Part shown: piece by piece, positions 22,028-35,584 of the stretch | Layout: every line of letters starts with the position of its first letter | Position numbering within the stretch: the stretch's first letter is position 1 | Origin: Zychaea mexicana | Lineage: Eukaryota; Mucoromycota; Mucoromycetes; Mucorales; Lichtheimiaceae | Length of the DNA stretch: 64,000 nt | Assembly: GCF_025766255.1 (NCBI RefSeq) | Contig: NW_026516664.1 | Coordinates: 744,001-808,000 of the forward strand | Reading direction: 5' to 3' | Notes under the pieces: generated by a model | Told to the model about the DNA's origin: nothing | The model's input: the letters and a program-made list of their open reading frames with translations, nothing else | The model's database searches: none | Program-made: the position numbers and the translations under genes

Positions 22028-24891
22028 TCAAGTAGTGCTTTTTTCTATTTTTGATCTTTTACGTTCTCGACGCTCAAGCTCTTTGTCGCGATCATTCTTG
22101 CGAGGCACAAACGCTGATCCGGCCGTCTCTATCGCTCGGATGGCGGCTGCCATGCGATCAGCAGACGACGCTAACGATGGATCCAGTCGTTTCCTTCCCA
22201 CCACGGCAATGTTCTTTGTGCTCGGGATACGAAGATGATCTTGTTCCACCTGGAAGCCACATTGTGTGGCAATGTCTTTAACGTAACGTGTGTATGCCTT
22301 GTATTTTCCGCCCCCGCTGCCACCACCGGTCATCTTCTTCTTCTTCTTCTCCTCCTCCTCTTCCTTGTCCCTACTGCTGTCACTATCGTTGGCACTTGTA
22401 TTGAGCACGAGCCGTTTAGTACCGTCTAGGCCATAAAAGCAGCACGGGATCACCATGAATCTAAGTATAGACATTGGAAGAGGGAACAGACAATGCAAAG
22501 CATGATGAGCTTTGTTTTTTTTTTGGGGTGGATGATGCCGAAAATGCCTCTGTCTTTTTTTTTTTTTTTTTCTGGCTCCTTACTTGCATTGTGCCCCTGA
22601 TTTTGCGGCCATCAAAGGAATCCTGTAATGGATAATAATAACAGCATATAGCAATAATCAATATAAACAGTCAAAAGAGCGATAGTTATCCGGGTAACCC
22701 GACGCGCGCACACATAATATAAGGTCCATGGCCCTAGCAGGTTAGCTTTCTGCTAACTTTGTTTTTTTTTTCTCCGGTATATGTGCATCACGAACAAAAA
22801 AAAAAAAAGGTTCTTGTTATTACCATGGCACAAGCTCATCTGCGTGGTTCCCAATTAGCCAATCTGTACCCGGATAAACTGCCTGTGCTGGATAAAGTGC
22901 CTCCACTGTTTTGTTTCTTTATAATTAGTACCATGTCTTGCCATATATATCTCACACATTATGCCACTGCAGATATGAATACCTCGTAACTGATCATGCT
23001 TGCCATTGCGTAATTTCGCCCATATCTTTCTTTCTGCGACGTCAATCCCATATCCCTGGTATCCTTCACTCGTCAAAAGATAAGTCAACAGACCATTTCC
23101 GCACCCCAAATCAACAAAAGTAGGCTTCCTAGAGTACGTAGAACGGGTTGATTTTGCAAACACGTTGTCATACGACAGAAGGAGGAAACCTGTTATTTTA
23201 GCTCGCCACTAGGGTATGACTACGACTCGGTCTAAAGTCTAAAGTATTGCTACTATAGGCACACACACACACACACACACATACCGTTCTTCTTGTTGCC
23301 ACAAACAAATGAGATAGCTGGCAATTGCAATATCTTCAAATACAAACTTTTGTGGATCCGTCTTTTCGGTCCAGTTGCTATCAAGTGGTTATTGAATAAT
23401 AACTTGAGTGGTCCGGGTAATTAAAGTGGATGAGAAACCAGTTCTTCGTAAACTTACCTAACCAAGTCACTGGCATATTTTGCTTTGAGGTGCTGGTACA
23501 TGTTCACATACGTCTCTTTTGGGACTAGCGTATCGTGTTGTGCTCTTTTTTGGTACCCAAGGCGGGTTTGGATGCACCATTTGAAAAGTTTGTGTAAGAT
23601 CGTTCTGAGCGCATATTGCTATGATGGCCTATGTGAATAAAGGCTGAATCCTTTTCGTTTCTGCTTCTTCTTTTTTTTTGTTTTTGGTACCATTTTAACA
23701 TCTGTAATAGCTGGTTGATGATCGTCGATGGGAAGAATCTGTAAACGCAATGTTCCTTGAATTTCTATGTTACGGTCATGATCACCGTCGTCGTCGTCGT
23801 TGTCTTGGCTGAGTTCCCCATTTTAAAGTTATATACTCAGTGAGTATATATCAGGGATGTGATTACACAAGTCTCACGCGGCCGTGTAACAATTAAATTT
23901 ATACCTTCTTGGCAGACAAGTGGCGTCGTACACGAAACTATATGCTTTCACCTTTTCGGTAGATTGTCGTACAAGTTAACAAGAAGCACAGAGTATCACA
24001 TACCACCCCCCCCCAATGCAAACGGGCAAAGAGGGCCCCCCCCATCGTACGATGTTGGTGAGCATTAGCTCATGTTTCCTTTAGCGCGTAAATTACTCCC
24101 GTTTGTATTTTTTGAGTTACCTTTGGATAATAGAACGGCAGTGTCGTTTCTACTGTCTTTTCAGGTGGCACAACTGGTCTATAGATGACACGTCCGCGAC
24201 CTTTTGATAATGATAACACAATAGATTATATATTAACATGCATAACAACTCTCTTTTTTTTTTTGTGCTGACATTACTTTTATCACCGTTATAGCCATGA
24301 TATTCAACATCTTCGGCCAGAGGTGCGTCTTTGGCTTTTCGTTTGGGTATCAACTTGCGTCGTATTATTTGATCGTTGTCGTTTGATGCAGTGGCAGTCA
24401 TGGATAGAATTTCGGCCTTCTCCACAGGGGGGATCAGCAAGTGCGGCTCGTTTGTCCACGTTTTCTTTTTTTTTTTTAGAGTTTGACATACATACAGATA
24501 TGTGGGCTCGTTATATACACGTATACGGGTTATGTATGTAACTCATACACCACAGCACATAAGAAGTAAGAGGAGGAAAAGGCTTACAATTGTCTTCCAA
24601 AACGGTAGTATGGAGGTGGGTACTGACTGTTCCGCCACGGTGTACCACATTTCTTCAACGTCTGCTACTGTTCGGAATGCGGGATCGCCGTTGGATTGCT
24701 TAGGTGCATCAAAGTATAGATCTGGTGCGAATTGCATAAACAGCGCATGAGGATCTACTATATCTGTAGAAAAAAAAAATCAAGCACACACGCACCACGA
24801 TTACTTGTTTACATTTAAATCTTGTGCGAGATTGCGTCGTTTGTGTGTTTTGCCACTGCTGCAATTGTTTACCAGTGTCTGCGTCAGTCAT
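22028..24891 (-). CDS. TRM44: tRNA(Ser) Um44 2'-O-methyltransferase Trm44
   Basis: Twelve exons: 24891-24873 (or 24813), 24763-24588, 24464-24278, 24200-24121, 23951-23905, 23808-23691, 23618-23458, 23377-23285, 23128-22983, 22878-22824, 22622-22584, 22460-22028; about 517-537 aa. The SAM-binding fold is FVDLGCGNGLLTYLLTSEGY followed by GIDVAERKIW. Other Trm44 signatures are VPKETYVNMY, WTEKTDPQKFVFEDIAIASY, TDWLIGNHADELVPWIPLMA, FMVIPCCFYGLDG and CGFQVEQDHLRIPSTKNIAV. The enzyme methylates ribose of U44 in serine tRNAs. A basic Lys/Glu-rich insertion lies between the IPCC motif and the C-terminal domain. Two donors are possible for exon 1 (ACTG|GTAAAC or AAAT|GTAAAC), which changes only about 20 N-terminal residues. 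Confidence 0.9.
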
Positions 24892-27598
24892 TGTTTCGTT
24901 GTCACCGTGTGCGTGAATAGGTTAGAAAACAAAATAAAATTGAGGAGCTGCCTGTTGTCAAAAAGAAGTCCCCCTTTCTCAGCTCATTTGCGATACTACT
25001 AAACGGATCTTCCTGTCATGTTTGTATGTACCCAAGAACCGAATTAGTTGTTGCCGCTTACATATACCTCCTCCTCTTTGATCTTATTATCATATGCATT
25101 TCCACACAGAGTCCCAGTTAACGTCTAGCAGTAACAGTATACATATAAAACCAACCATCAAGAACAAGACTGTTGCATGATTCAACCACCATGGTCAACG
25201 TAAAAGAAGAAGGAAGAAACAGGTTGATGTTGTACTCTTTGTTCCAAGATACTTGTATTACAGTTCATTGGAATTTGGCTCCTGAAACTGGTATGTGTAT
25301 TGACAACTGCTTAAACCATAAATTTGGGTTTCCCACGTCGACGGAAGGTGGTGGTGGTGGTGGCCCCAGGACACCCACATCACCGAATGCGCGCCATCAG
25401 CCTTGTCTTTTTTCCCTTCCTCTCTCTCTCTCTCTCTCTCTCTCTCGCGGAATGAATCAATGGTGGAACAATTAGTACAGCGGGGTTCTCCAGAATCAAC
25501 ATATGAATAAGAGCATACTAGACTAAAGAACGGTGATAGTGTAACTATATGCCATATGTCTTCAATTGCTTTGTTTGCACTACGACTGCTGCCAGTTACC
25601 ATGAGTAGCACAGAAACACAAACAGTAAAGATATATGCATATGCTGTTTTTTTTTAATGCAAAGCGATATGGATGCAGAAACCAGCATTCAACAAGCAGC
25701 ACATTGAAAGATAAACATAACTTTAAAAGTAGGTGAAAAAAAAATAACCCTGCAGATCCATGCGATGCAGGGGGAAAAGTAAAAGGAGGGGAAGAAGGAC
25801 ATGATATAATCCTTTTCCATGTGTATTCTCCGGCTCTCACTGATGTGTAGTAAGTTATTTACTACATATAAGCCATTCTGATGCGATCTGATGTGATATA
25901 CACAAAATTTGCATTTGAGAAACAGAACTTGGAGATCGAGAGATCGTATATTGTTGCTAGGGGATCTATTATACGCTCGCGACTACATACTAATCGTCAT
26001 GATAATCAACTTATAAGCAGATTGCTTATCATTAAAACAGTATTATCACTACGTGATTATAAACGAATATCCACAACAACAGACCACAAATGCTGCCATG
26101 GCAACAGAGACAGAAAAATTGCTCTTGTCATGACAACAATATTATTTCCGTTCAACGTAGGCTCTGTCTATCGAAGGGTTTAGATATCCTGAAATGAAAG
26201 TGGGGCGTTTACTCTATGTAATTACTAAATCAGTATACTTAGCCCTGTGTTTGTTGGGCTTATTTTCCAGGTATACCTAGCTGAAAAGCAAGTAATTAAT
26301 GTGCTGTTAAACTACTATAAGCTATCCTATATTAACCCCCGATCATAATGCATCAACCACACACGACCAAATTTAAGGAGATCGGCGCGGAGGAGGGTGG
26401 GAGGAGGGAGGAGGAAATTGATGAAGGGGAGAGAGAGAGAGAGAGAAGAAAAAGAGTAAAATGAGCACGGACAAAACCACCAGGGAACCGACTTTTTACG
26501 GTATCCTTAACTCTCATTTTATCTTTTTGCACCCTATCGGCTTTAAGATATACGGAGCTAAAGAAGAAAAAGGCTGTTGGGCGATGATCGTACATAACGA
26601 ATCATATACTTATCACCTACTATATATATATATATATATCAAATTTATAAAGTAATTCTTCTTAGGTAACGTCATAATGATGATGATGATGACGATGATG
26701 ACGATGGAAAAAGGAGTTTTCACTACTTTATCGAATATCGAGTACACACATTTACGTATTCCTAAAGTGTGTCTGTAGACACACTGGTTTATTTCGAGAC
26801 AAGCAATCGATCTCTATCTCTATTTTCTCTTGCCCTACAACAAGCAGCATATATGCACAAAGCAACTATAAGAGATGAGGCAAAATGCGAGGTTGATCAC
26901 CCCGTCTGGAGATGTATGATACTCATGGCTAATAAATTCCAGCTCAACTTAATCTGGCTGTCTCCAATTTGAGGTAGTTTACTGTGTGCGACATAGAGAC
27001 ACAAAGAAAACGACGGTGCATGTTTTTGCTCTTTACAGTAATAACGGGGTGTAGCATTATACACGCTCGCCTATAACAGATAGAAAGAGTGTGTATGTTT
27101 GGAAATACGCGCGCCCAATCGATCATGAACCGCACGTTTGGGAGAGAGTGGGCAAAATGGGAAAAAGAGAATGGTGACACATGGAATACTAGTAACAAAC
27201 GCACGGTTCTCCAAAGGTGAAATGATGAAACAGTTAGAAGGCATTCATCAGAGATTCGTTTCTCTTTTTTATCTTTTTACATTGTTGATCTTCTGTTTGT
27301 TTTTTGAAATCCCTGAAGCTTCAAAGAGAAGTCAAAACACGGAGAGAAGTGAGGGCGTACTAACGATGATGATGTGTTTTATTTTTACTTTTTTTTTTCC
27401 TGAGACAGGCATGCACTCACAAAAAAAAACATGTGTAGTTCGAGATTAGTACAGGAAGCAGCTGAACTTGCCTGTGTGCTTAACAATTGCAAAATGACTG
27501 AGTGGAAGGGGAAACACACACACACACACACACGACACAGAGGAGAGAGGTATTTTTTTTTCTTCTTATTCCTACTTTCCTTCCTTCTCACTTTCCTT

Positions 27599-27642
<44 letters not shown>

Positions 27643-27706
27643 TCCCTCGCCCGCCAGAACACCTTCTCCCGTTCCACCTCAAACTTTTAGCTCAATTTCC
27701 GACATT
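24892..27706. other. 2.8 kb without a supported gene, microsatellite-rich
   Basis: This stretch lies between divergent TRM44 and the F-box/WD40 gene. It contains a (CT)n run at 25419-25446, (GA)n near 26427-26448, GATGATGAC repeats near 26678-26705, (CA)n near 27513-27533 and a long CT tract at 27600-27643 just before the next start. Reading frames here are short and biased by these repeats. It probably holds a long promoter and 5' leader. Confidence 0.5.
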
Positions 27707-29952
27707 ATGACTTTAGAAAATCAAGATCCTGCTAGTCAACTATGTGACATTCTCATGACTGAAGCTGCATTGACGACAACAACAACAACCACAACAGCCA
27801 ACGTCCGAACTTGTCATTCGGGCGCTATATTGACCAGCCGGTCTGTCACTTCGAGATCTCCAACCGGAAAGTGCAAAAAACGCCAGATCGTACCTAAACG
27901 ACGATTGACAATGCCTCTCTCTTTGCATCAACCATTCGTGCCATACCCATCGGTAGTGTTACCGCTACCAGTTGCAGCATTGACCACCACTACTAACAGT
28001 ATGGTTATGCATATCGATCGCGGCGACGAAAAGAAAATAGGTACACACACACACACACACACTTTCTCTCTCTCTCTCTTTCTCTGTATGGCACTATACA
28101 AAGACAAATCACATCAAATACAGGAGTAAAGCAGCGAGGAAGAAAGGGTCTTTTCAAAATGAGGGGAATACATAACGCATACAGCATATGCGTGTAAAGA
28201 CATTTCCATGTCACAGCTACTATTACTACTACGTTCTCCTCCAAAAGAACCAACTCAACAATCACACACTAATATCATCAACACCTTCTAAAAGATTTTC
28301 TCTCCTGCTTGCCATGCGAATTGGTGCTTCAAATAATTACATTGATCGATGTCACCAGTTTGGTAACCATGTCGGGCGTGTGTCGAACGTGGTACACGCT
28401 CTGCCGAAATAACGACATTTGGCGTTGGCGATTGTCGGAGATGCATTGGCTGCCACGAGAAATACCTGCTGCTATTCGACAACAGCACAAGGAGGACGGT
28501 GATGAACAAGTAAAAGAGCCCGAAGAACAAGAGCCAAATTGGCATTATTGGTTCAAGCAACGATATCAGCTCGAACGTCGATGGATGCTCGGCCAAGTAT
28601 CAACGCAGTATCTTCTCGGTCATCACGACAGCGTTTACTGCTTGCAGTTTGATGAGCATCGAATCATCACCGGTGGCAGGGACTGTACCATCAAATTCTG
28701 GGACATGAACACGCATGAATGCATCCGCACACTCAGGGCTCATGAAGGCAGTGTTTTGTCGTTGCAGTACAATGACTCGTTGATGGTGACGGGTTCGTCC
28801 GACAAGACGGTGGTCGTCTGGAGTATGAAGACGTTCGAGCCGATCCGTCGTCTTACGGTAATGATTTCTGTAAATTAATTAAAATCAACAGCCACACTAG
28901 TTGTCGTTGTTGTAATTTCGAGTTCATTGGCCAAATCATTAATCTAGTATCTCTTATTAACGGTATATGGCTTGCATTTGTAATGTAGGGCCATGAAGGA
29001 GGTGTGCTGGATGTTTCATTCGACGATCGATTTATCATCTCATGCTCCAAAGACAAATCTATCCGAATATGGAATACAGCGACAGGTGATCTTGTACGGA
29101 CGATTCATGCGCATCGCGGTCCAGTGAATGCTGTCCAATTAAGGGGGAACAACATCGTATCAGCCTCAGGGGATTCGCTGATCAAAATGTGGGACGTACA
29201 GACAGGCGAGTGTGTCCGTGAGTTCGCTGGTCATGGGCGCGGGCTGGCCTGCGTTCAATTCGATGGAAAGCGGATTGTGAGCGGATCAAATGATAAAACA
29301 ATCAAGGTTTGGGATGCCGAGGTAAGGAAGCCAGTCTCCCATCCCCATCCCCCTTACTTTTTTTTTTTTGGCGCGCCCTTTTTTTCAGTACCAACCCCCT
29401 TTACCCAGTCATCGCCATTCCAGCCCTTCTAATACATATACAAATATTCCTCCTTAGACGGGTGAATGTCTCATGAGTTGCGAAGGTAAAAATCATCCAT
29501 CGACAAGTAATCCACTAATTTATCATACAACAACAAGGAAGGCTCATCCTATATTGTCCACAACCTAGGCCATCAAGATCTCGTGCGAACTGTACATTTT
29601 GATAATGACAGAATTGTCAGTGCAAGTTATGACCATAGTATACGCGTCTGGGACATAAAGTGCGTTTATATATCTATGTATAGCAAAACAACCACAAAAC
29701 TTACGCTTTTTATTGAGTGTAGGACGGGTACATGTCTTCTCAACTTTGAGAACGCACATACGAGTTGGGTCTTTGACGTACGATTTAATAAGAATAGAAT
29801 TGTCAGGTAAGTAGATATAGTTGCCGCGATCTATGCCGAGATATGTTCCTCACGTACCTCTCGCTACTTTTATTGGGTCTAGTGCAAGCCAGGATCATCG
29901 ATTGATGGTTTTGGACTTTTCGACTGGCTTGGATACCCGTTTATTTCTATAG
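27707..29952 (+). CDS. F-box/WD40 repeat protein (SCF substrate receptor)
   Basis: Seven exons: 27707-28040, 28295-28857, 28989-29321, 29458-29485, 29569-29659, 29723-29806, 29883-29952, coding 500 aa. Residues 1-110 are low-complexity with basic patches. The F-box begins at about 113 (FLSCLPCELVLQIITLID, then VCRTWYTLC). Seven WD40 blades follow, for example GHHDSVYCLQFDEHRIITGG, GHEGGVLDVSFDDRFIISCS, AHRGPVNAVQLRGNNIVSAS, GHQDLVRTVHFDNDRIVSAS. The protein should bind Skp1 through the F-box and present phosphorylated substrates to a cullin-RING ubiquitin ligase, as Met30, Cdc4 and Pof1 do. Which of these is the orthologue cannot be decided by eye. Exon 4 is only 28 nt. Confidence 0.88.
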
Positions 29953-32511
29953 TTTCATTCGATATACCCTCTTACCACCATCAATAACAAAGACAACAAC
30001 TTCAGCAGCAGCAGCAGCAGCTTCAATGCAAACATCGTCTTTGCGATCAGTGACAACCTCCCGAATGGCAACTTCTTTTCGCTCAGAATCATATAGTACA
30101 TCTTTAAAAGCAAATTTCTTCATCTACCTACCTACCTATATCTATATCTATATATCGCTCTTACATCGCTTTATACACAACACGTTTCGTAACAGCAGCA
30201 ACAACAATAGCAGCACAAGCTTCCCGCAACCCTCGTACCGAGTAATAACGATATACCCTCTCTTTCTCTTTCTCGTCCTTTCTTCATCATTTCATCAATT
30301 TATCTTTCCAAACCCCATGACGACTGATCGATGTTAATGCTAAAGACATGCACACACACATACACACACACACACACATAACTCACGTGGCAGCATACAC
30401 TTAATTTTGTTCTGATTTGTGATTGATTCGCGTTGCTTTATAATATTAATCAATTAGTACAATAATACCAATTTTAATTCAAATATACAAATTTACTATT
30501 ACTACATACTACACTATTGCACGTATCCATCATCCTTCATATTTCCTAATTGTGTACCCTACTAACCCCTTTTTCTCGCAGGTATAAGCACTCTTCTGTA
30601 TGCAATATACTGTATATCATACAGGAGCACGTTTCTTGTGCATTTTGTTTGTGTAGGGTCCATGAAAAAATAAATACAAGTAAGCATCAGCAAATACGCC
30701 CATCGCAAACTCTAAATACATACTATACACAAGTAGTATGTAGTGCTGTCGCACACAGGAATTATACAATACATAAAGGGTTGTTGCCTATAAGATTGAT
30801 CAACAAACGATAACGACGAGGGCTTTAATACGCGAAATCTAGTTTTTTCTTCGCACAGATCGCAGGCGTTTAATAGGTGCTAGATTGGAGCATTCGAACC
30901 AAGAGGATCATGGAAAGTAAACAAAGTAAGCCGAATAAAAATGAACGTAGCCAAGAATCTAGCACCTCTCTTCCTGTTTCTTTTTTTTTTGGTTCATATC
31001 TGCAGGTTGGAAAGCAAACTTATATATGACCTTTTTCCTTCCCTTCTTTTGAAGGGTCTATTTTCCACTCCTATGAATTTACTATATCTACAATGTGCAG
31101 AGTGACTTGAAGACTTGGTAGCTTAGTGTGGAGAGTGTATTTTGAGGGTGTTATAGTATTAAATGCCCCTGTTGTTTGTTGTTATCTGTTTAGGTAAACA
31201 AATCGATCATCCCTATGACGAACAATGCTTCTTCATGTTTTTCAAGCTGTGTTTATATATAGAACTTTTATTCCAAACTAGAATATTAGAACCACATCTC
31301 TCCTCATGAAAACACGAGAAGGACGACGATGATGGCCACAGCAGCAGCAAGAAGTACGATATGATGGAATGTTATCCGAGAAGTATATGAAATTAAGAGA
31401 GTTTGGCAATCTGGGTGGTATTACTTTTTGCCGATGAGTAACAAAAATAGGGCACACACAAACCCTAATAAACTGCAGTACCTACTATTACTGCTACTAC
31501 TACTCTAGTATGTTTGACCATCGCAGATGAGAGACCGATAAATTTTTCCGTTTCTCCCTCTCCCACACGGCTGGTCCTATAAAAGTGCGTGGGTCCGTGC
31601 GTCGTACGGGTACACGGCGGACATAGCCAAGCATGTCTACTTGCCCAAAACACCAAACCTAACCAGCGATACAATTATTCTTGATTTCCCTAGTTAATAA
31701 ACATGTGAAAGTGCTTATCTGAAAAGATGAGCATAAGAACAGCTTTTATAAGACAGATTTAAATTTGCGGCCTGTAGAGCAGATCAACATCATCAACCGA
31801 TCTCCCCCTCTTCACCGTGGCGTACAACAGCAAAAGAGCATCTGTAATAGGTTGCTTATATTTTCGGCTGTTGTTGTAGTTGTACCAAATATAAAACGGT
31901 AAAAGTACGGCTCGCTTTTAACTTGTAACATTATGAGAAGGTTCCACAGGATTATGAATACCCTGGGCGGTGTGATCCTCCTGCTCCTCCCCCTTGTTCT
32001 TTTAATCGTCGGGCGTTGGCTCGCTCTCTCTTCTTGGTGATAAATACGATTGATCATCAGAAGGGAGGAGTTGCTAGTGTACTTCCATCTCCTCAGTACG
32101 TATATAGTAGTCGAGAGGTTCACAGGGGATGCTGATCAAAGCGGGAAGAAACGTTGACCACGTTATGGCAAGGAAAAAATAAAAGAAGAGTGTGAAAGGA
32201 AGGCGGTGGTCGAGCCGGGGGAAGAAAGCTGGTTGCGAATGAAATAACTACGTTACTGGTATATCCGCCTGATAGCCGAGCCGTTTGGAGGAGAAGAAGG
32301 AAAGCCACGGGGTTCCCTCCATCTTCCCACCCACACATCACCCATTCCCCCTTGTATTTTGAGCTTTGAGGCTCGGTATTTGACAGCCGTGCGGCTGCAG
32401 TTCCGCCATTTTTGCTGCTGTTGGTTCTACAATATGTATGTGCGTGTATGTACATGTAAGCTTCTCGTGCACTGTGCGTGTTATAATATGTATCATGTAA
32501 ATATAGCTTAC

Positions 32512-32545
<34 letters not shown>

Positions 32546-33128
32546 ATCCTGTATCTAATATTAATCATCAGCAACACAAACACTATTTATTTGTTTTTCA
32601 CACACGTCCACTGCATGTTACCCGTTCGTGAGCATGCTAACTGGGATGCGGCAACATAAATGGGAGAAGAAGAAGAGGTACTACAACAGGGAGAAACATA
32701 TGAATGGCAAAAAAAGTCACACACGTACACACACACTCTCTTGTACTCTCCTAAACAATCAGTCAACAGAAGCAGCAGCTACAGTAGTAACAGCAGCAGC
32801 AGCAGCAGCCAAGAGTGAGCTCACGCAGTGAGAAGAAATCTTTCTCTCTACACAAATCCCCCAAAACTCCTTTTCCTTCCTAATTTCTCGTTTCCCGCTC
32901 TTTGAGCCGAAGCGAACGAAAGCAAGAAAAAAAATTGATACTCGGTTTACATTTTCTTTTGCCTTGTCCCACGCCTTTTTTAAATTAATTCATTTGCATC
33001 ATAAGCATCGTACACAGACTCACACCTCTTCTCTCTCTCTCTCTTCTTCTTCCTTCTTTCTGTTACTCCTGACTATCATCAATCTGTTACCTTTTCTTAT
33101 TTCCGAATCCTTACTTTCCCTCGACCTT
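29953..33128. other. 3.2 kb without a supported gene, upstream of the Rua1-like regulator
   Basis: The stretch holds the 3' flank of the F-box gene and probably the long control region and leader of the regulator gene. It contains CAG runs near 30005-30030, CA repeats at 30349-30379, (CTA)n at 32511-32545, CAG/GCA near 32796-32812 and CT runs near 33029-33045. The frames present (for example 132 codons on the minus strand at 32120-32518) show repeat-derived composition and no domain signal. Confidence 0.45.
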
Positions 33129-35156
33129 ATGTATCATTTCTCACCATTGACACAGCAGTCTGATCTGCTTGCGCTATTGTCATCAACGGGAGCAACACCT
33201 CTTCAAAGCTCTGCTACAGACACAACTATGAATACTGCGAGTGGCGTAAATAATGGTGGGCTGAAAAACAACAACAATTGTAGTGTAGTACCAGCAAGAA
33301 TCTGCAGCGGTTATGTTGATGATGATGATGATGGAGGCGGCGGCGGCGACAACAACGGAGAAGGAGGAGACGACATGTTTATTTTCCAACAACAGCAAAC
33401 GTACAACGACGATGGTAGTACTGACAATGCGTTCGTGTACTCATCCACAGCAGGCCAATCACCTATCGCACCACTACATAGTCATGTATACTACTCACAA
33501 CAACAAGACGAGCTGGTTCTCTCAACAACGTCAACATCAGGATTAAATCAGCAACACGCTCCTGAATCAGCAATAGCACCAACGCTAACACCACCACAAG
33601 CTCCGCAGCAGCAGGCCTTTTACACAAAAGCCAACGGTAGTATTGACAATCCATATTACTACTGGCCTACAAGCTATTACTCAACTGGTGCGGCGACAGT
33701 AGCTATGGAAAGCACCGGGATGTCGTGTATGGATTCCGACCACAGCAGTAACAATGAAGGTAAACCTTACTAGCACTTGCCTCCTGTTTTTGTCAAAGGA
33801 AATTTCAATTTCTACTTGTCTGATCCACACAATCTATCATGTAGATTTGCTGACGCTTCAGTTACTTCAACAGCAACAGCAGCATCAGTACTCCCAGCAT
33901 GAGTACACTCACCAACAACAACAACAAAATCAACAACAACAACAACCAACACCCATGTATCAAACAGACGACGGGTCACACAGCAGTAACAGTAGTGTCA
34001 AGACCAACAATGCACCAGATTACGAAGACCTATGTCGGCGCTCTTCTTTTGACACCACTGCTACTGCTGCTGCTGTCGAGCAATTGCTGGCAGTTGCACA
34101 ACCATTGCCTGCTGATGGCTTCCAACAACACTATCATTATCACCACCAACACCGAGGATCTCTACCCAATCTCTACATTCCCGGCATGACCCAATCCTCC
34201 TCATCCTCAATGTCGTCCTGGACTGACAATGGCAAGATCAGTAACCATGCCAGTCATTACCATAGCAACGGTAGCAACAAGAAACGTCCCTCATCATCGC
34301 CTAAGCAACAGCGTACCAAACGTCGTCTTGTCAACGGTGGAGCTACCACCACCAAACCAGCCAATCATGCAGTGGCGTCAGCAGCAGCAACAGCGGCAGT
34401 GTTGGCGCGAAGCAAATCTGTCGATTTCACTGCTTTTGACAACAACAGTAAAGAATGGTTTGCTGCTGTTGCTACTGCCAACGCTTCTCCTAGTGCCGAC
34501 CATAGCAGCCGAGACGACGCAGACGCTGATAGTGGTCACAGCAGCCACAATCGAAACCAGAAAGAGCTTAATACCGAGCAACACGTAGAAGAAGCGTTTC
34601 CTGAAATCAACGATGTGGACTGGGACATAGCACGACACAACCCGAGCGCTGTACCTAGACGCCAAAAGCTACGATACGATGGAGACGAGTATACGCCCAA
34701 ATGGGTCCGCTATACAGGACAATTGAAAGAAGGGTATTGCGATAGTTGCAAACTGGGTAAATGGCTACAGCTGAAAAACAGCGCATACTGGTACCACAAG
34801 CAGTTCTTTCATGGCATCTCCTCTGTTTCTGGAAAACGATTTCTGGAACCTCTTGAGCAACGTGCGGGTGATCACGATGTCGTTGAGGGTCTGTGCCATC
34901 AGTGTCAACAGTTTGTGTCCATCTGTAATGCAAAGAGGAAAACGAGCGTTTTATGGTATCGTCACGCACACAAGGCAAGTAGCACCAAACCCGCCACAAT
35001 TGCGTACCAGTAGCAGTATGAGTGCAATACGACTAATTTACCATAACGTCATCAAATTTATAGTGTCACATTTACGATAAGCCAAAATCGATAGCGGCGA
35101 GTAAACGTAACAGCAGCAGCATGTCATCATCGGCAAAAAGATACCTTACACAGTAG
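33129..35156 (+). CDS. Rua1-like zinc-binding transcription regulator (DUF4451)
   Basis: Three exons: 33129-33759, 33845-34974, 35064-35156, coding 617 aa. About 450 residues of Gln/Asn/His/Ser-rich disordered sequence with poly-Gln and poly-Asp tracts precede the folded C-terminus. That part matches the Rua1 C-terminal domain: RRQKLRYDGDEYTPKWVRY, EGYCDSCKLGKWLQLKNSAY, WYHKQFFHGIS, GLCHQCQQFVSI, and LWYRHAHK joined across intron 2 to CHIYDKPK. The CxxC pairs and His residues suggest two zinc sites. Rua1 of smut fungi activates glycolipid genes; here the target is unknown. Intron 2 uses a GC donor (AAG|GCAAGT). Using the GT four bases later would end the protein early and lose the conserved Cys-His. 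An in-frame ATG at 32964 is less likely. Confidence 0.82.
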
Positions 35157-35584
35157 CGATATAATAACAGCAATAATGATAATAATAGGATTTAGGTAAA
35201 AATAAAAGAGCTGTTGCTTGTATTACTCTCCTTTTGTTGCCCGCGCCACACCTAGCAAATGTTGCGCGGACGATGGCTGACATGAAATAAATGACAAAGG
35301 GTGGAGCAGAAATATTCCTATTTAGCACACACCCTATTTCGCATGTGTAACTCGACAAAGCGAGTTTATTTAAAGTGCACGCACGCATGTTTGCTGCGTT
35401 GTGTTACACGAACAAGGGGTCCCCCACCCACCACCCACTCAGCAGTAATTTTTCATTCTCCAACCCGCACTCCTGTCTTTTTTAACCTTTTTTTTTTTTT
35501 CTTCTTTCTACTCTTCTCTTTCAACTCCTCCCCTGTCCCTTCCTTTTCCCCTCGATCTCTGCTTGAGAGAGTGAAAGAAAAACG

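Noticed and set aside
27431..27706. N-terminal extension of the F-box protein in the same frame
   Set aside because: It translates CA and CT microsatellites into His-Thr and Leu-Ser runs; the ATG at 27707 is a better start.
30880..30910. GGTTCGAAT on the minus strand as a tRNA T-arm
   Set aside because: The flanking bases do not form a T-stem or acceptor stem, and no anticodon arm is visible at the right distance.
32120..32518. 132-codon minus-strand frame
   Set aside because: Composition follows local CA and pyrimidine repeats; no start context, intron or domain support.
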